NCBI GenBank assembly: GCA_031390755.1 | Contig: JANMTS010000168.1 | Span: 1-64,000 of the forward strand | Source: DATMER01 sp031390755 | GTDB lineage: Bacteria; Acidobacteriota; Thermoanaerobaculia; Multivoradales; UBA5704 | Reading direction: 5' to 3' | DNA: 64,000 bases | In this document: positions 32,809 through 41,691 of the stretch, in pieces | Position numbering within the stretch: position 1 is the stretch's first letter | How the letters are laid out: each line of letters begins with the position of its first letter | Made by a program: the position numbers and the translations under genes | Notes under the pieces: generated by a model | What the model was told of the DNA's origin: nothing | Databases searched by the model: none | Seen by the model: the letters and a program-made list of their open reading frames with translations, nothing else

Positions 32809-33711
32809 ATGAAGATCGCGATTCTCGGAGCCGGCGGAGTCGGCGGCTACTACGGCGGGCTTCTTGGGAGAGCCGGTCATGAAGTGACGCTGCTGGCCCG
32901 CGGCGCCCATCTGGACGCCCTGCGCGAGCGCGGCCTGGAGATCCGGACGCCCAAGGAGACCTTTGTCGTTCCCATCCGGGCCGTGGAAACTGCGGAGGAG
33001 ATCGGGCCGGTCGACGTGGCCGTGATCTCGGTCAAGACCTATTCGCTCGACGAGATCGCACCGGCGGCCGATGTCCTCGCACGGCAGGGCGCCGACATCC
33101 TGCCCGTGCTCAACGGCGTGGACGCTCCGGACCGGCTGATCGCGAAGGGCCTGCCGCCCGAGCGCGTGCTCGCCGGCCTCGTGGAGATCAGCGCCGCCCG
33201 GGTGGCGCCGGGGGTGATCGAGCTGCGCAGCCCGTTCTACCGGATGGTCTGCGGCGAACGGGAAGGAGGGAGGGTCTCGGAGCGGACCGAGCGCATCGCC
33301 GCCGCCTTCCGCGAGGCCGGCATCGAAGCCCGCGCCTCGGCCGAGATCCAGGTCGACGTCTGGCGCAAGTTCGCCTTCATCGCCGCCATGGCCGCCGCCT
33401 GCGGCCTCGCGCGCTCCCCCATCGGAGCGATCCGGGACAAGCCGATGGGGCACGTCCTGATCGAAAGGCTGATCCGAGAGGTGCTCGCCGTGGGCCGGGC
33501 CCTGGGGATCGCGCTCCCCGACGACACGGACGTCAAGATTTTGTCTTTCGTGGACGGCCTCGCCGCGCCGATGAAGCCCAGCCTTCTCCTCGATCTGGAG
33601 GCGGGAGGACGGACGGAGATCGACGACCTGAGCGGCGCGGTGTCGAGGCTCGGCCGGAAGGCCGGGGTGGAGACGCCGTCGCACGACGTGGCGACGGCGG
33701 TGTTGGGATAG
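32809..33711 (+). CDS. 2-dehydropantoate 2-reductase (ApbA/PanE family)
   Basis: 300 residues from the ATG at 32809. An N-terminal Rossmann motif (IAILGAGGVGGYYGGLL) binds NADPH, followed by VAVISVKTYSLDE and the VLNGVD motif (N, substrate loop). The C-terminal helical domain has the family's catalytic Lys (DVWRKFAFIAAMAAACGL) and KPSLLLDLEAGGRTEIDDL. It reduces ketopantoate to pantoate in coenzyme A synthesis, although several homologues act on other keto acids, so panE is not assigned firmly. Confidence 0.9.
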   Translation: MKIAILGAGGVGGYYGGLLGRAGHEVTLLARGAHLDALRERGLEIRTPKETFVVPIRAVETAEEIGPVDVAVISVKTYSLDEIAPAADVLARQGADILPVLNGVDAPDRLIAKGLPPERVLAGLVEISAARVAPGVIELRSPFYRMVCGEREGGRVSERTERIAAAFREAGIEARASAEIQVDVWRKFAFIAAMAAACGLARSPIGAIRDKPMGHVLIERLIREVLAVGRALGIALPDDTDVKILSFVDGLAAPMKPSLLLDLEAGGRTEIDDLSGAVSRLGRKAGVETPSHDVATAVLG

Positions 33712-33731
33712 CCCTCACCCCGTTTTTTCCC

Positions 33732-33858
33732 CACTGGGACCGCCGGCGTCCCGCCGGCCTTGGAGCGGAGATGGATGGCGTCAACGCCGGCCGTCACGTT
33801 CGGCGCTGACGCCATCCGGTGCCGCCTCTATGCCGGCGAGACGCCGGCGGTCCCAGTG
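33732..33858. repeat. Long nested inverted repeat, MITE/REP-like
   Basis: Outer arms of 27 bp (33732-33758 and 33832-33858, starting CACTGGGACCGCCGGCGT) are identical but for one base. Inner arms of 17 bp (33773-33789 and 33801-33817, starting GGATGGCGTCA) match at 16 of 17 positions. The whole 127-bp unit can fold into a two-stage hairpin. It has no coding capacity. The rest of the 326-bp gap to 34037 contains a short C-rich/G-rich inverted stretch near 33906-33952 and nothing else recognisable. Confidence 0.8.
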
Positions 33859-34037
33859 AAAAGCGAAGCGGGAAGAGATGGGAATCCTGCTGATCGTCGG
33901 CTGCCCCCCTCTCCCGGGGGTCCGGGTGTGCGGCTGGGAGAGGGGACGGGGGTGAGGGCCGAACGCAGGTGGACATCCCGGCGTCCCTTCGGGACGTTCA
34001 TTCAGCGCTGGACCGGAGACGGCTATCATCCCACCCC

Positions 34038-34643
34038 GTGCCCGATCCCTCCAAACAGACGCCGCCTCCGCTCCGCCGCCGGGTGGCGCGCTGGGTGTCC
34101 ATCGTCGCCCATCCGTTCGTGCTGATCCCGGTCCTGGTCGCCGTCACGACCGCGCGCGCCCTGCCGCCGGCCCGGGCGGCGCTGGTGGTCGGGCTGGTGC
34201 TGGCCGTGGCAATCCTTCCCATGCAGTGGATCGTGACGCGCCGGGTGCGGCAGGGCTCGTGGTCGAACCACGACGTCTCCATCCGCGAGCAGCGGACCGG
34301 GTTCTACCCCTTCGCGGTCGGCCTGGCGGTGATGACCGTCCTCCTTCTCCTCCTTTTCAAGCCCCCTCCTTCGGTGATGCGGGGAACGCTGGCGGTGGTC
34401 TTCCTCGTCGCCGTGGCGTTTCCGATCAACCTGGTCCACAAGATCTCGCTTCACACCGCCTTCGCGGTCTTCTTCGCGCTGGCCCTCTTCCCCCTGGGAA
34501 CCGTGGCGGCTGGGATCGGCGGCCTCGTCGCCGTGGCCGTTCCGTGGTCCCGGCTGGAGCTCCGCCGGCACTCGGTGAGCGAGGTCATCACGGGGGCCGT
34601 GCTCGGCGCGGCCGTAGGCATGGCCCTGCTTCTCTGGCCTTGA
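34038..34643 (+). CDS. PAP2-like phosphatase membrane protein
   Basis: 201 residues from a GTG at 34038; the longer reading from 33969 has no membrane or domain character. Six hydrophobic segments (FVLIPVLVAVTTARALP, AALVVGLVLAVAILPMQWIV, FAVGLAVMTVLLLLLF, LAVVFLVAVAFPINLVHKIS, FALALFPLGTVAAGIGGLVA, VITGAVLGAAVGMALLL). The block NLVHKISLHTAFAVFFAL and RRHSVSEVITGAVLG corresponds to the SGH and SRxxxxxH-D parts of PAP2 enzymes, though some residues deviate. It would act on lipid or isoprenoid phosphates in the membrane; activity uncertain. Confidence 0.7.
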   Translation: MPDPSKQTPPPLRRRVARWVSIVAHPFVLIPVLVAVTTARALPPARAALVVGLVLAVAILPMQWIVTRRVRQGSWSNHDVSIREQRTGFYPFAVGLAVMTVLLLLLFKPPPSVMRGTLAVVFLVAVAFPINLVHKISLHTAFAVFFALALFPLGTVAAGIGGLVAVAVPWSRLELRRHSVSEVITGAVLGAAVGMALLLWP

Positions 34644-34687
34644 AAGGTTGCGGCAGACGCCCTAAAGCGCCTCCGCGGCCGCTCAAC

Positions 34688-34987
34688 CTGCGGTGAACAA
34701 GCTTATGTTGCGGTGAATAACTTCACGTTGCGGTGAACAAGCTTATGTTGCAGCAATGTTGCGGTACGTTGCGGTGAACAAGCTTAGGTTGCGGTCGATA
34801 ATCTTATGTTGCGGCGAATAACTTTATCCTGCGGTGAACAAGCTTACGTTGCGGCAATGTTGCGGTACGTTGCGGTGAACAAGATTACGTTGCGGTCGAT
34901 AAACTTATGTTGCGGTGAATAAGGAGACTTTGCCGCAACCTAACCTTAAGTTGCGGTGAAGAAGCCGACGTTGCGGCATTTTTCCGG
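34688..34987. repeat. Tandem array of 20-bp TTGCGGTGAACAAGCTTAYG units with 101-bp higher-order period
   Basis: Seventeen adjacent units start TTGCGG (or a one-base variant). Full units are 20 bp; two short unit types of 11 bp (TTGCGGCAATG) and 10 bp (TTGCGGTACG) occur side by side twice. The order full-11-10-full-full-full is repeated (34728-34828 and 34829-34929), a 101-bp higher-order repeat. The array is much richer in A+T than its surroundings and lies between the convergent 34038 and 34990 genes. It ends 3 bp before the SDR stop codon. It does not encode a protein and lacks the conserved-repeat/variable-spacer form of CRISPR. Confidence 0.9.
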
Positions 34988-34989
34988 CC

Positions 34990-35796
34990 CTACAGGATGA
35001 AGCCGCCGTCGATCACCAGATCGTGGCCGGTCACGAAACGCGCGTCGTCGGAAACCAGATAGAGGATGGCGCGGGCGATCTCCTCGGGCTCGGCGAAGCG
35101 GGTGCCGGGATCCTGGGCCTCCAGGGCCTTGTAGGCGCCTTCATCCGAGCCGGTCTTCTTGACGAGATCCTGGAAGAAGGGCATCGAGCTCCAGAGCGGC
35201 GTCTTCACTCCCCCGGGACAGACGGTGTTGACGCGGATGGGGACGCCCCGGTCGCGGTACTCCTTGGCCACGGTGCGGGAGAACATGCAGACCGCCGCCT
35301 TGCTGGCCGAGTACGCGCACGCTCCGGCCGAGGCCTTGAAGCCCGCGGCCGACGAGACGTTGACGATGGCGCCGCCCGTCTCGGGCATGGCGCGCAGGGC
35401 GTGGCGCGTTCCCAGGAAGACGCCGTCCAGGTTGACCGCCATCACCCGGCGCCACTCGGCGAACGGCGTGTTCACCGTCGCCGCCGCGAACGCGATGCCG
35501 GCCGCGTGGACGGCGATGTCGAGATGCCCGTGCGCCGAGATCAGGCGCTCGAAGACGGACTCCCAGTCCGCCTCGACCGTCACATCCAGACGGCAGGGCA
35601 CCGCGGACTCTCCGATCTCCTCTGCGATTTTCTGGGTGCCCTCCTCGTCACGGTCGGCACACCAGACCACCGCGCCCTGCTCCGCCAGCAGCCGCGCGGC
35701 CGCGGCTCCGATCCCCGAGGCCGCCCCGGTGACCAGGGCGGAACGCCCTTCCAGAATACCGATCCGTCCTTCCAGTGAACGCGCGCTCGTGCTCAT
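34990..35796 (-). CDS. Short-chain dehydrogenase/reductase
   Basis: 268 residues of classical SDR type. Cofactor motif TGAASGIGAAAARL near residue 24, an acidic residue in the CADRDEE strand (NAD preference), the HAAGIAFA (NAG-like) motif, VNVSSAAGFKAS with the catalytic Ser, and YSASKAAVCM with Tyr and Lys. The closing RFVTGHDLVIDGGF is standard. Substrate unknown. It is divergent from the CocE-like gene, with 47 bp between starts. Confidence 0.92.
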   Translation of the reverse strand: MSTSARSLEGRIGILEGRSALVTGAASGIGAAAARLLAEQGAVVWCADRDEEGTQKIAEEIGESAVPCRLDVTVEADWESVFERLISAHGHLDIAVHAAGIAFAAATVNTPFAEWRRVMAVNLDGVFLGTRHALRAMPETGGAIVNVSSAAGFKASAGACAYSASKAAVCMFSRTVAKEYRDRGVPIRVNTVCPGGVKTPLWSSMPFFQDLVKKTGSDEGAYKALEAQDPGTRFAEPEEIARAILYLVSDDARFVTGHDLVIDGGFIL

Positions 35797-35843
35797 CCCG
35801 ATTCCCCCTCTCTGATCCTCGGGATTGTAGATAGGATCGGGCC

Positions 35844-37670
35844 ATGCGCGGACACCTCAAGCTCTCCCGCTACTCCCTCTTCGTCTTCCTCGCCCTGGCG
35901 GCACTCGTCGAACCCGAGGCCCGCGTCTCCCGCTTCGGCGAGTACCGCGGGTATTCGAGGCCGATCTACGACGGCTGGAAGCGCAGCTCGTTCTACATCT
36001 CGGCGCGCGACGGCACGAAGCTGGCGGTCGATCTGTTCCTGCCCACACGGGGCGGCAAGATCGCCGCCGATCCCCTGCCGGTGCTCTGGACCGCGCACCG
36101 CTACCGCCGGGCGGCGGTTCTGGGCGAAGGGGACGAGGGCAAGCTCTACACGATCCTGGACTCCTTCGAATGGCTCCCCGAGGTCGTGCGGCACGGCTAC
36201 GTCGTGGCCGCGGTGGACGTGCGCGGCTCGGGCGCGTCGTTCGGCACCTTCGGCGGCATGTTCACGCGCCGCGAGGCCGAGGACTCCTACGATGTGACGG
36301 AATGGCTGGGCGTGCAGCCGTGGTCGAACGGCAAGGTGGGGATGTTCGGCCGGTCGTATCTGGCGATCACGCAGTACATGGCGGCGAGCCAGCTACCGCC
36401 GCACCTCGCGGCGATCTTTCCCGAGGTGGCGATGGCCGACATGTACGCCCTGCTCTGGAACGGCGGCATCTTCCGCGCCCACTTCATCGAGACCTGGACG
36501 GCGCTGGTCCGGACCATGGACCTCCAAGACCCCGGACCACCGGTGGACGGTCCGGAAGGCGAGGCTCTGCTGAAAGCGGCGGTCGCCGAGCATCGGGGCA
36601 ACCGCGACATGAGCGAGATCGCGAGGGCGCTCCCCTATCGCGACGGTCTCGACCCGAAGACGGACAAGAAGCCCGGCGTCCGGCCCTACCTGGACTGGAG
36701 CCCGATCACCTACCGCGAGGACATCGAGCAGTCGGGCGTGGCGATCTATCACCTCGGCGGCTGGTTCGACCGCTACGTGCGCGACCAGCTCGTCTTCTAC
36801 CGCAACCTGGACAACCCGCAGCGGATCACGATCGGCCCCTGGTCGCACGTCCAGAGCGACGGCCTCGACTTCGCGGCCGAGCACCTGCGCTTCTACGACC
36901 GCTGGCTCAAAGGCATCCGCAACGGCATCGAGGACGAGGAGCCCGTCCACTACTACACGATGGGAGCGCCCTGGGGTCAGGCCTGGAGGGCGGCGCGCCA
37001 GTGGCCGCTGCCGGAGCAGAAGCCGACGCCCTACTACTTCGGCGCCGAAGGCCGGCTCGTCCTCGAGAAACCGGCGACAGGAAAAACGACCGGGGAGGCC
37101 CGCGACACTCTGATCGTGGACGAGACCGCCAGCGTCTGGCCGGCTCCCCGCTGGTCCATGGAAGAGATATGGCCCGACGATCTCGCCGCGAACGACGCCA
37201 AGGGGCTGACCTACACCACGCCGCCGCTCGAAGCCGCGGTCGAGGTGACCGGCCACCCGGTCGTCCGGATCTGGCTCTCGACCGACGCGCCGGACGCCGA
37301 CCTCTTCGTCTATCTGGAGGAGGTGGAGGCGAACGGCGTCTCGCGCTACGTGACGGAGGGAGCCCTGCGCGCCTCGAACCGGGCCACCCATGATCCTGGC
37401 TACGACTACCTGGGCATGCCCTGGCACCGGGGCTTCGCCGCGGACCGCAAGCCGCTCTCGAAAAACGAGCCGGTCGAGCTGGCCTTCGACCTCTTCCCGA
37501 CCTCGAAGCTCTTCGCCAAGGGAAACCGCATCCGCGTCACCGTGACCGGAGCCGACAAGGCCAACGCCGTAACCCCGAGCCGGACCCCGCCGCCGCGACT
37601 GATTCTGCACCGCGAGGAGGACCGGGCGTCGCAGATCGTGCTGCCGGTGATTCCGCGGCGGGCAGGGTGA
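35844..37670 (+). CDS. CocE/NonD-family hydrolase
   Basis: 608 residues with an N-terminal hydrophobic signal (YSLFVFLALAALVEPEA). The alpha/beta-hydrolase part shows ISARDGTKLAVDLFLPT, VVAAVDVRGSGASFGTFGGM, the nucleophile elbow GMFGRSYLAITQY, and the X-Pro dipeptidyl-peptidase-like C-terminal jelly roll (VTGHPVVRIWLSTDAPDADL). Such enzymes cleave acyl esters or Xaa-Pro dipeptides. The elbow reads GRSYLA rather than GxSYxG, a conservative change. Its stop overlaps the start of the next gene (GTGA), indicating an operon. Confidence 0.9.
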   Translation: MRGHLKLSRYSLFVFLALAALVEPEARVSRFGEYRGYSRPIYDGWKRSSFYISARDGTKLAVDLFLPTRGGKIAADPLPVLWTAHRYRRAAVLGEGDEGKLYTILDSFEWLPEVVRHGYVVAAVDVRGSGASFGTFGGMFTRREAEDSYDVTEWLGVQPWSNGKVGMFGRSYLAITQYMAASQLPPHLAAIFPEVAMADMYALLWNGGIFRAHFIETWTALVRTMDLQDPGPPVDGPEGEALLKAAVAEHRGNRDMSEIARALPYRDGLDPKTDKKPGVRPYLDWSPITYREDIEQSGVAIYHLGGWFDRYVRDQLVFYRNLDNPQRITIGPWSHVQSDGLDFAAEHLRFYDRWLKGIRNGIEDEEPVHYYTMGAPWGQAWRAARQWPLPEQKPTPYYFGAEGRLVLEKPATGKTTGEARDTLIVDETASVWPAPRWSMEEIWPDDLAANDAKGLTYTTPPLEAAVEVTGHPVVRIWLSTDAPDADLFVYLEEVEANGVSRYVTEGALRASNRATHDPGYDYLGMPWHRGFAADRKPLSKNEPVELAFDLFPTSKLFAKGNRIRVTVTGADKANAVTPSRTPPPRLILHREEDRASQIVLPVIPRRAG

Positions 37671-39259
37671 GGGAGCGCGGGGCTTTGAGCCGCCCGGGGC
37701 GTCCGAGACGCGCGACGCGCACCGCCCGGAAGACCGCCGGCCTTTCCCTTCTCGCCCTGTGCCTCGGCGCGATCCTGCTCGGGCGATGCGGCACGCTGCC
37801 GCCGCTCGAGAACCGGACCGTGTCCCGGGCTCCTGCCGACACGGGCGGGACCCGCCTCGGGAGGGCGGCCTCGCCCTTGGCCGCGGCCCATCCGGGCGTC
37901 TCCGGAATCCATCCGCTCCGCGACGCGCGCAACGCGTTCGCGGCGCGGTTCCTGCTGGCTCAGGCCGCCGAGCGGACTCTCGACGTCCAGTACTACATCT
38001 GGCGCAACGACCTGTCCGGCACGCTGCTGCTCAAGGCCCTTCTCGACGCGGCCGGGCGCGGCGTCCGCGTGCGCTTCCTGATGGACGACAACAGCACCGC
38101 CGGCCTCGACGAGACCCTCGCCGCGTTCGATGCCCATCCGAACGTCGAGGTGCGGCTGTTCAATCCTCTGGGAATCCGGAGGCCGCGCGTGCTCGGCTAT
38201 CTCGCCGATCCGTTTCGCGTGAACCGGCGCATGCACAACAAGTCGTTCACCGCCGACAACCAGGTCACCATCGTCGGCGGGCGCAACGTCGGGGACGAAT
38301 ACTTCGGCGCCACCGACGGCGTGCTGTTCGCGGACCTCGACGCCATCGGCATCGGTCCGGTCGTCGGCGAGGTCTCGGCCCAGTTCGACCGCTATTGGGC
38401 GAGCGAATCGGCCTATCCCGCCGACCGGCTGCTGCCGCCCGCCGAGCAGCTCGCGGCGCCCGCCTCGACGATCGACGATCCCGCGGCCGTGGCCTACTTG
38501 AAAGCGATCCACGACTCGCCTTTCGTCCGCGAGCTGATCGACGGGACGTTGCCGCTCGAATGGGCCGCGACGCGCACGATCAGCGATGATCCGGCCAAGG
38601 CGCTGGGCAAGGCCGCGCGCGAGACGCTGCTGTTCCAGCAGATGGGAACGATCTTCGGCACGCCAGCGGCGCAAGTCGACCTGGTGTCGCCCTATTTCGT
38701 GCCCGCCTCGGAAGGCACCCGCATGTTCGTGGACTGGGCGAAACAGGGAGTGAAGGTGAGGGTGCTCACCAATTCGCTGGAGGCCACGGACAGCGCCGCC
38801 GTCCACTCCAGCTATGCGAGGCGGCGCAAGCCTCTGCTCCTGGCCGGCGTCACGCTTTTCGAGCTGCGCCGGTCGACCGGCGATCAACCCGGCGCTCCGT
38901 CCAAGGGCTCCAGCCTGCCGGGCAGCTCGGGTTCGAGCCTGCACGCCAAGACGTTCGCGGTCGACCGGTCGCGGGTCTTCATCGGCTCGTTCAATTTCGA
39001 CCCCCGCTCGGCGGAGCTCAACACCGAGATGGGTTTCGTGATCGAAAGCCCGGAGCTGGCCCGGCAGATGGCGGCCGTGTTCGACACCAGCGTCCCCGGG
39101 AATGCGTATGAGCTCCAGCTCTCGGATTCCGGGCAGCTGGCCTGGATCGAGCACCGGGAGGGAGCCTCGATCCGTCACGACACCGAGCCCGGCACGAGCG
39201 TCCGGCGGCGCGCGTGGGTCTGGTTCCTCTCGAAGCTGCCGATCGAAGGGCTCCTGTGA
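37667..39259 (+). CDS. Phospholipase D-family protein (cardiolipin synthase-like)
   Basis: 530 residues, GTG start overlapping the previous stop. An N-terminal lipid-attachment or anchor segment (GLSLLALCLGAILLGRCG) suggests an envelope lipoprotein. Two HKD motifs are present: HNKSFTADNQVTIVGGRN near residue 190 and HAKTFAVDRSRVFIGSFNFD near residue 425, each with the following GG/N or S/N. These form the active site of PLD enzymes that make cardiolipin or cleave phosphodiesters. Coupling with the CocE-like gene suggests a joint envelope function. Confidence 0.9.
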   Translation: MRERGALSRPGRPRRATRTARKTAGLSLLALCLGAILLGRCGTLPPLENRTVSRAPADTGGTRLGRAASPLAAAHPGVSGIHPLRDARNAFAARFLLAQAAERTLDVQYYIWRNDLSGTLLLKALLDAAGRGVRVRFLMDDNSTAGLDETLAAFDAHPNVEVRLFNPLGIRRPRVLGYLADPFRVNRRMHNKSFTADNQVTIVGGRNVGDEYFGATDGVLFADLDAIGIGPVVGEVSAQFDRYWASESAYPADRLLPPAEQLAAPASTIDDPAAVAYLKAIHDSPFVRELIDGTLPLEWAATRTISDDPAKALGKAARETLLFQQMGTIFGTPAAQVDLVSPYFVPASEGTRMFVDWAKQGVKVRVLTNSLEATDSAAVHSSYARRRKPLLLAGVTLFELRRSTGDQPGAPSKGSSLPGSSGSSLHAKTFAVDRSRVFIGSFNFDPRSAELNTEMGFVIESPELARQMAAVFDTSVPGNAYELQLSDSGQLAWIEHREGASIRHDTEPGTSVRRRAWVWFLSKLPIEGLL

Positions 39260-39299
39260 GGGCCGCGGCCCCGGAACGATTGATCCGGCAGCCTGCCGC

Positions 39300-39328
39300 T
39301 TGACTTACGCCTCCTCCGACTCTAGGCT
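39300..39328 (+). promoter_or_regulatory. Possible sigma-70 promoter of the DUF5131-tcmP pair
   Basis: TTGACT, 17 bp, TAGGCT, 39 bases before the ATG at 39367. Confidence 0.5.
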
Positions 39329-39366
39329 CGACATGACTACGAAGAAAGACTTCCTGGAGATATGAG

Positions 39367-40158
39367 ATGAGCGACCATTCGAGTATCGAGTGGACGGATG
39401 CAACATGGAATCCGGTCCGGGGATGCACCAAGATCAGCTCGGGCTGTGCGCACTGCTATGCCGAGACGTTCGCTGAACGCTTCCGCGGCGTTCCCGGTCA
39501 TCCTTATGAGCAAGGATTCGACCTCAGATTCGTCCCCGAGAAGCTGGCTCAGCCCTTGGAGTGGCGAAGCCCGCGGATGATCTTCGTGAATTCGATGAGC
39601 GACCTCTTCCATGAGGACGTCCCAGAGGATTACGTCGCGAAGGTGACGCGCGTGATGCAGTTGGCGAACTGGCACACCTATCAGGTGCTGACGAAGCGGT
39701 CGGAGCGCCTGAGGGACGTGCTGAGCACGACGCTCAAGTCCCTGGCCGGGGAGCCGCATATCTGGTGGGGGGTGAGTGTAGAGAACCGGAATCAGGGCCT
39801 GCCCAGAATCGAGCACCTCCGGGACTCTCCCGCTGCAGTCCGCTTTCTCTCCATCGAGCCGTTGCTGGAATCCCTCGGGACCCTCGACCTGAGCGGGATC
39901 GACTGGGTGATCCTCGGCGGAGAAAGCGGTCCGGGGGCTCGTCCTCTCGAAGAGTCCTGGGTGTTGGAGATCCGGGAGCAGTGCCAAGCCGCGAAGGTGC
40001 CCTTCTTCTTCAAGCAGTGGGGAGGCAAGCGCAAGTCCCGGACTGGAAGAGAGCTCCAAGGGCGAACCTACGACGAGATTCCCCGCCGCGTAAACCGCAG
40101 TGTTATGGGGCCGGCCGCGATCCAGAAGGCCCTGGCGGAAGTGCAGGCCTTTTGCTGA
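39367..40158 (+). CDS. DUF5131 (phage Gp37/Gp68-like) protein with three-Cys motif
   Basis: 263 residues. The N-terminal block SIEWTDATWNPVRGCTKISS continues to a C-x6-C-x2-C cluster (CTKISSGCAHCYAE) resembling a radical-SAM iron-sulfur site. Further family landmarks are MIFVNSMSDLFHEDVP, NWHTYQVLTKRSERL, HIWWGVSVENRN, FLSIEPLLE, DWVILGGESGPGARP and FFFKQWGG. This is the Gp37/Gp68 family that is commonly encoded next to the three-Cys-motif partner TcmP. Its biochemical role is not established; phage links are known. AGGAG-type RBS is replaced by CTGGAGAT. Confidence 0.9.
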   Translation: MSDHSSIEWTDATWNPVRGCTKISSGCAHCYAETFAERFRGVPGHPYEQGFDLRFVPEKLAQPLEWRSPRMIFVNSMSDLFHEDVPEDYVAKVTRVMQLANWHTYQVLTKRSERLRDVLSTTLKSLAGEPHIWWGVSVENRNQGLPRIEHLRDSPAAVRFLSIEPLLESLGTLDLSGIDWVILGGESGPGARPLEESWVLEIREQCQAAKVPFFFKQWGGKRKSRTGRELQGRTYDEIPRRVNRSVMGPAAIQKALAEVQAFC

Positions 40159-40168
40159 GGAGACGCCA

Positions 40169-41059
40169 TTGGCACAAGCCCATCGATTCGGAGGAAATTG
40201 GACCAATGAGAAGCTAAAGCTGCTGGGTGAGTATCTCAAGGCCTACACTCAAATCTTCACGGCCAATGAGAGGGCGTCCTTTTTCACCACGACCTATGTC
40301 GATGCCTTTGCCGGAACTGGATCCCGCTCCTCCTCCAGCGCTGGCCCGACGGAACCAAGCCTGTTCGATCATGACGCCGAAGGATTTCAGAAGGGGAGTG
40401 CTCGGATCGCCCTGGAGAACGAGCCTCCCTTCGACCGCTTCCTCTTCATCGAGAGGAAGGCCGACTTTGCCCGCCAGCTCCGCGAATTGAGAGAGCTATT
40501 CCCCGAGAAGGTGGACAGAATCCAAGTTCTCCATGGAGAGGCCAATCGATGCCTCTGCGATTGGGCTTCCAAGACCAACTGGCAACAGAATCGAGCGGTA
40601 GTCTTTCTCGATCCGTATGGGATGGAGGTCGAGTGGGCAACCATCGAGGCATTGGCCAAGACTCGTGGAGTCGACCTCTGGATTCTCTTCCCACTGGGCC
40701 AGGCCGTGAATCGGCTACTGACTACTACGCCGCCCGAGGGGCCATGGGCCACCAAGCTGACGCGCTTCTTCGGCACGGAGGAATGGCGACAGGCCTTCTA
40801 CAAGACACCGGATCAATTAGGACTTTTCCCCACAGGCGACCAGCTGGAGCGAGATGCCGACTATGACGCCATTGGGGCCTTCTTTCTTGATCGGCTGCGC
40901 GGAATCTTTGCGGGCGTGAGCCCCTTCACTCGCCCGCTTCGCAACTCGCGAGGTATCCCCATCTACTTGCTTTGTTTCGCCGCAGCCAATGAGAAGGGAG
41001 CCCGCCCGGCCATCAACATCGCCAACTACCTGTTGAAGCCTCAGTCGCCCGCCGAATAG
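40169..41059 (+). CDS. tcmP: Three-Cys-motif partner protein TcmP
   Basis: 296 residues from a TTG at 40169 with GAGGAG just before it, ten bases after the DUF5131 stop. The methyltransferase-like core shows FTTTYVDAFAGTGSR (motif I), FDRFLFIERKADFA, AVVFLDPYGMEVEWATIEAL and VDLWILFPLGQAVNRLL. These match the TcmP family (TIGR04474), always paired with a three-Cys-motif protein. Together the pair may modify a nucleic acid or protein; some related pairs occur in defence neighbourhoods. Its end overlaps the convergent lipoprotein gene by 19 bp. Codon use is less GC-biased than the neighbours. Confidence 0.88.
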   Translation: MAQAHRFGGNWTNEKLKLLGEYLKAYTQIFTANERASFFTTTYVDAFAGTGSRSSSSAGPTEPSLFDHDAEGFQKGSARIALENEPPFDRFLFIERKADFARQLRELRELFPEKVDRIQVLHGEANRCLCDWASKTNWQQNRAVVFLDPYGMEVEWATIEALAKTRGVDLWILFPLGQAVNRLLTTTPPEGPWATKLTRFFGTEEWRQAFYKTPDQLGLFPTGDQLERDADYDAIGAFFLDRLRGIFAGVSPFTRPLRNSRGIPIYLLCFAAANEKGARPAINIANYLLKPQSPAE

Positions 41060-41592
41060 AGGAAGCTCGCCGCCATCTCTCCAGCCGGCGATCCGTTCTC
41101 GATTCGGCGCAGCGTTCCCTGGAGCGCGATGCCCTGGGGGACGACGACCGGCATCTCGCCGGGCTGCTGGAAGTCTCCCTCGAAGGCGTAGGAGACGCCC
41201 TTGATCGCCTCGGTCGTGAAGGTGAGATGGAGACCTTCGATGCGCGGTGAGACGAGCTTGAAGTCCGTGCCTCCGGCGTCCGGCTTCATCCGGATGAAGC
41301 CGTAGAGGGGGACGGTGACCATCTCGTCTCCCTTCATGTCGAACGTGGACAGGTGGAGATGGTCGATCGGCTTCGCCCAGTCCGCCAGCGGCGTGGTGTC
41401 ATCGAGAATGTAGTAGCCGAAGGGATCGGTGACGGCCGATACCGCCGGGGCAGGCGCGGCGGCCGGCGCGGGCTCCGGGGCGGTGGCCGGAGAAGCCTCT
41501 GCGGGCGCAGGGGCCTGGGCGTCCCCTCCGCAGCCGAGGACGGACAGCAGAAGGACGGCTACGGCGGGCCTAAGAATTCCCTGCATTCTCAT
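41041..41592 (-). CDS. Putative lipoprotein
   Basis: 183 residues beginning with a lipoprotein signal (PAVAVLLLSVLGCGG; Cys at the lipobox). A long Ala/Pro linker (APAPAEASPATAPEPAPAAA) tethers a ~120-residue beta domain (SPRIEGLHLTFTTEAIKGV, YAFEGDFQQPGEMPVVV). No known domain. The start could also be the ATG two codons later. It overlaps the end of tcmP in convergent orientation. Confidence 0.75.
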   Translation of the reverse strand: MRMQGILRPAVAVLLLSVLGCGGDAQAPAPAEASPATAPEPAPAAAPAPAVSAVTDPFGYYILDDTTPLADWAKPIDHLHLSTFDMKGDEMVTVPLYGFIRMKPDAGGTDFKLVSPRIEGLHLTFTTEAIKGVSYAFEGDFQQPGEMPVVVPQGIALQGTLRRIENGSPAGEMAASFLYSAGD

Positions 41593-41691
41593 GGATTTCC
41601 TCTCTGATCAGTCGTGAGCCCTGCCACCGAACCTACGCGGTCCGATACGGGCGCATGTTACGCTTCAATCAACTCTATACGGAGGTGGAGC

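Noticed and set aside
30094..33684. Single 1,196-residue minus-strand protein
   Set aside because: Only its last 187 codons are real (YqhA-like); the rest is out of frame with the S9 peptidase.
34688..34987. CRISPR array
   Set aside because: Units are contiguous without unique spacers and no cas genes are present.
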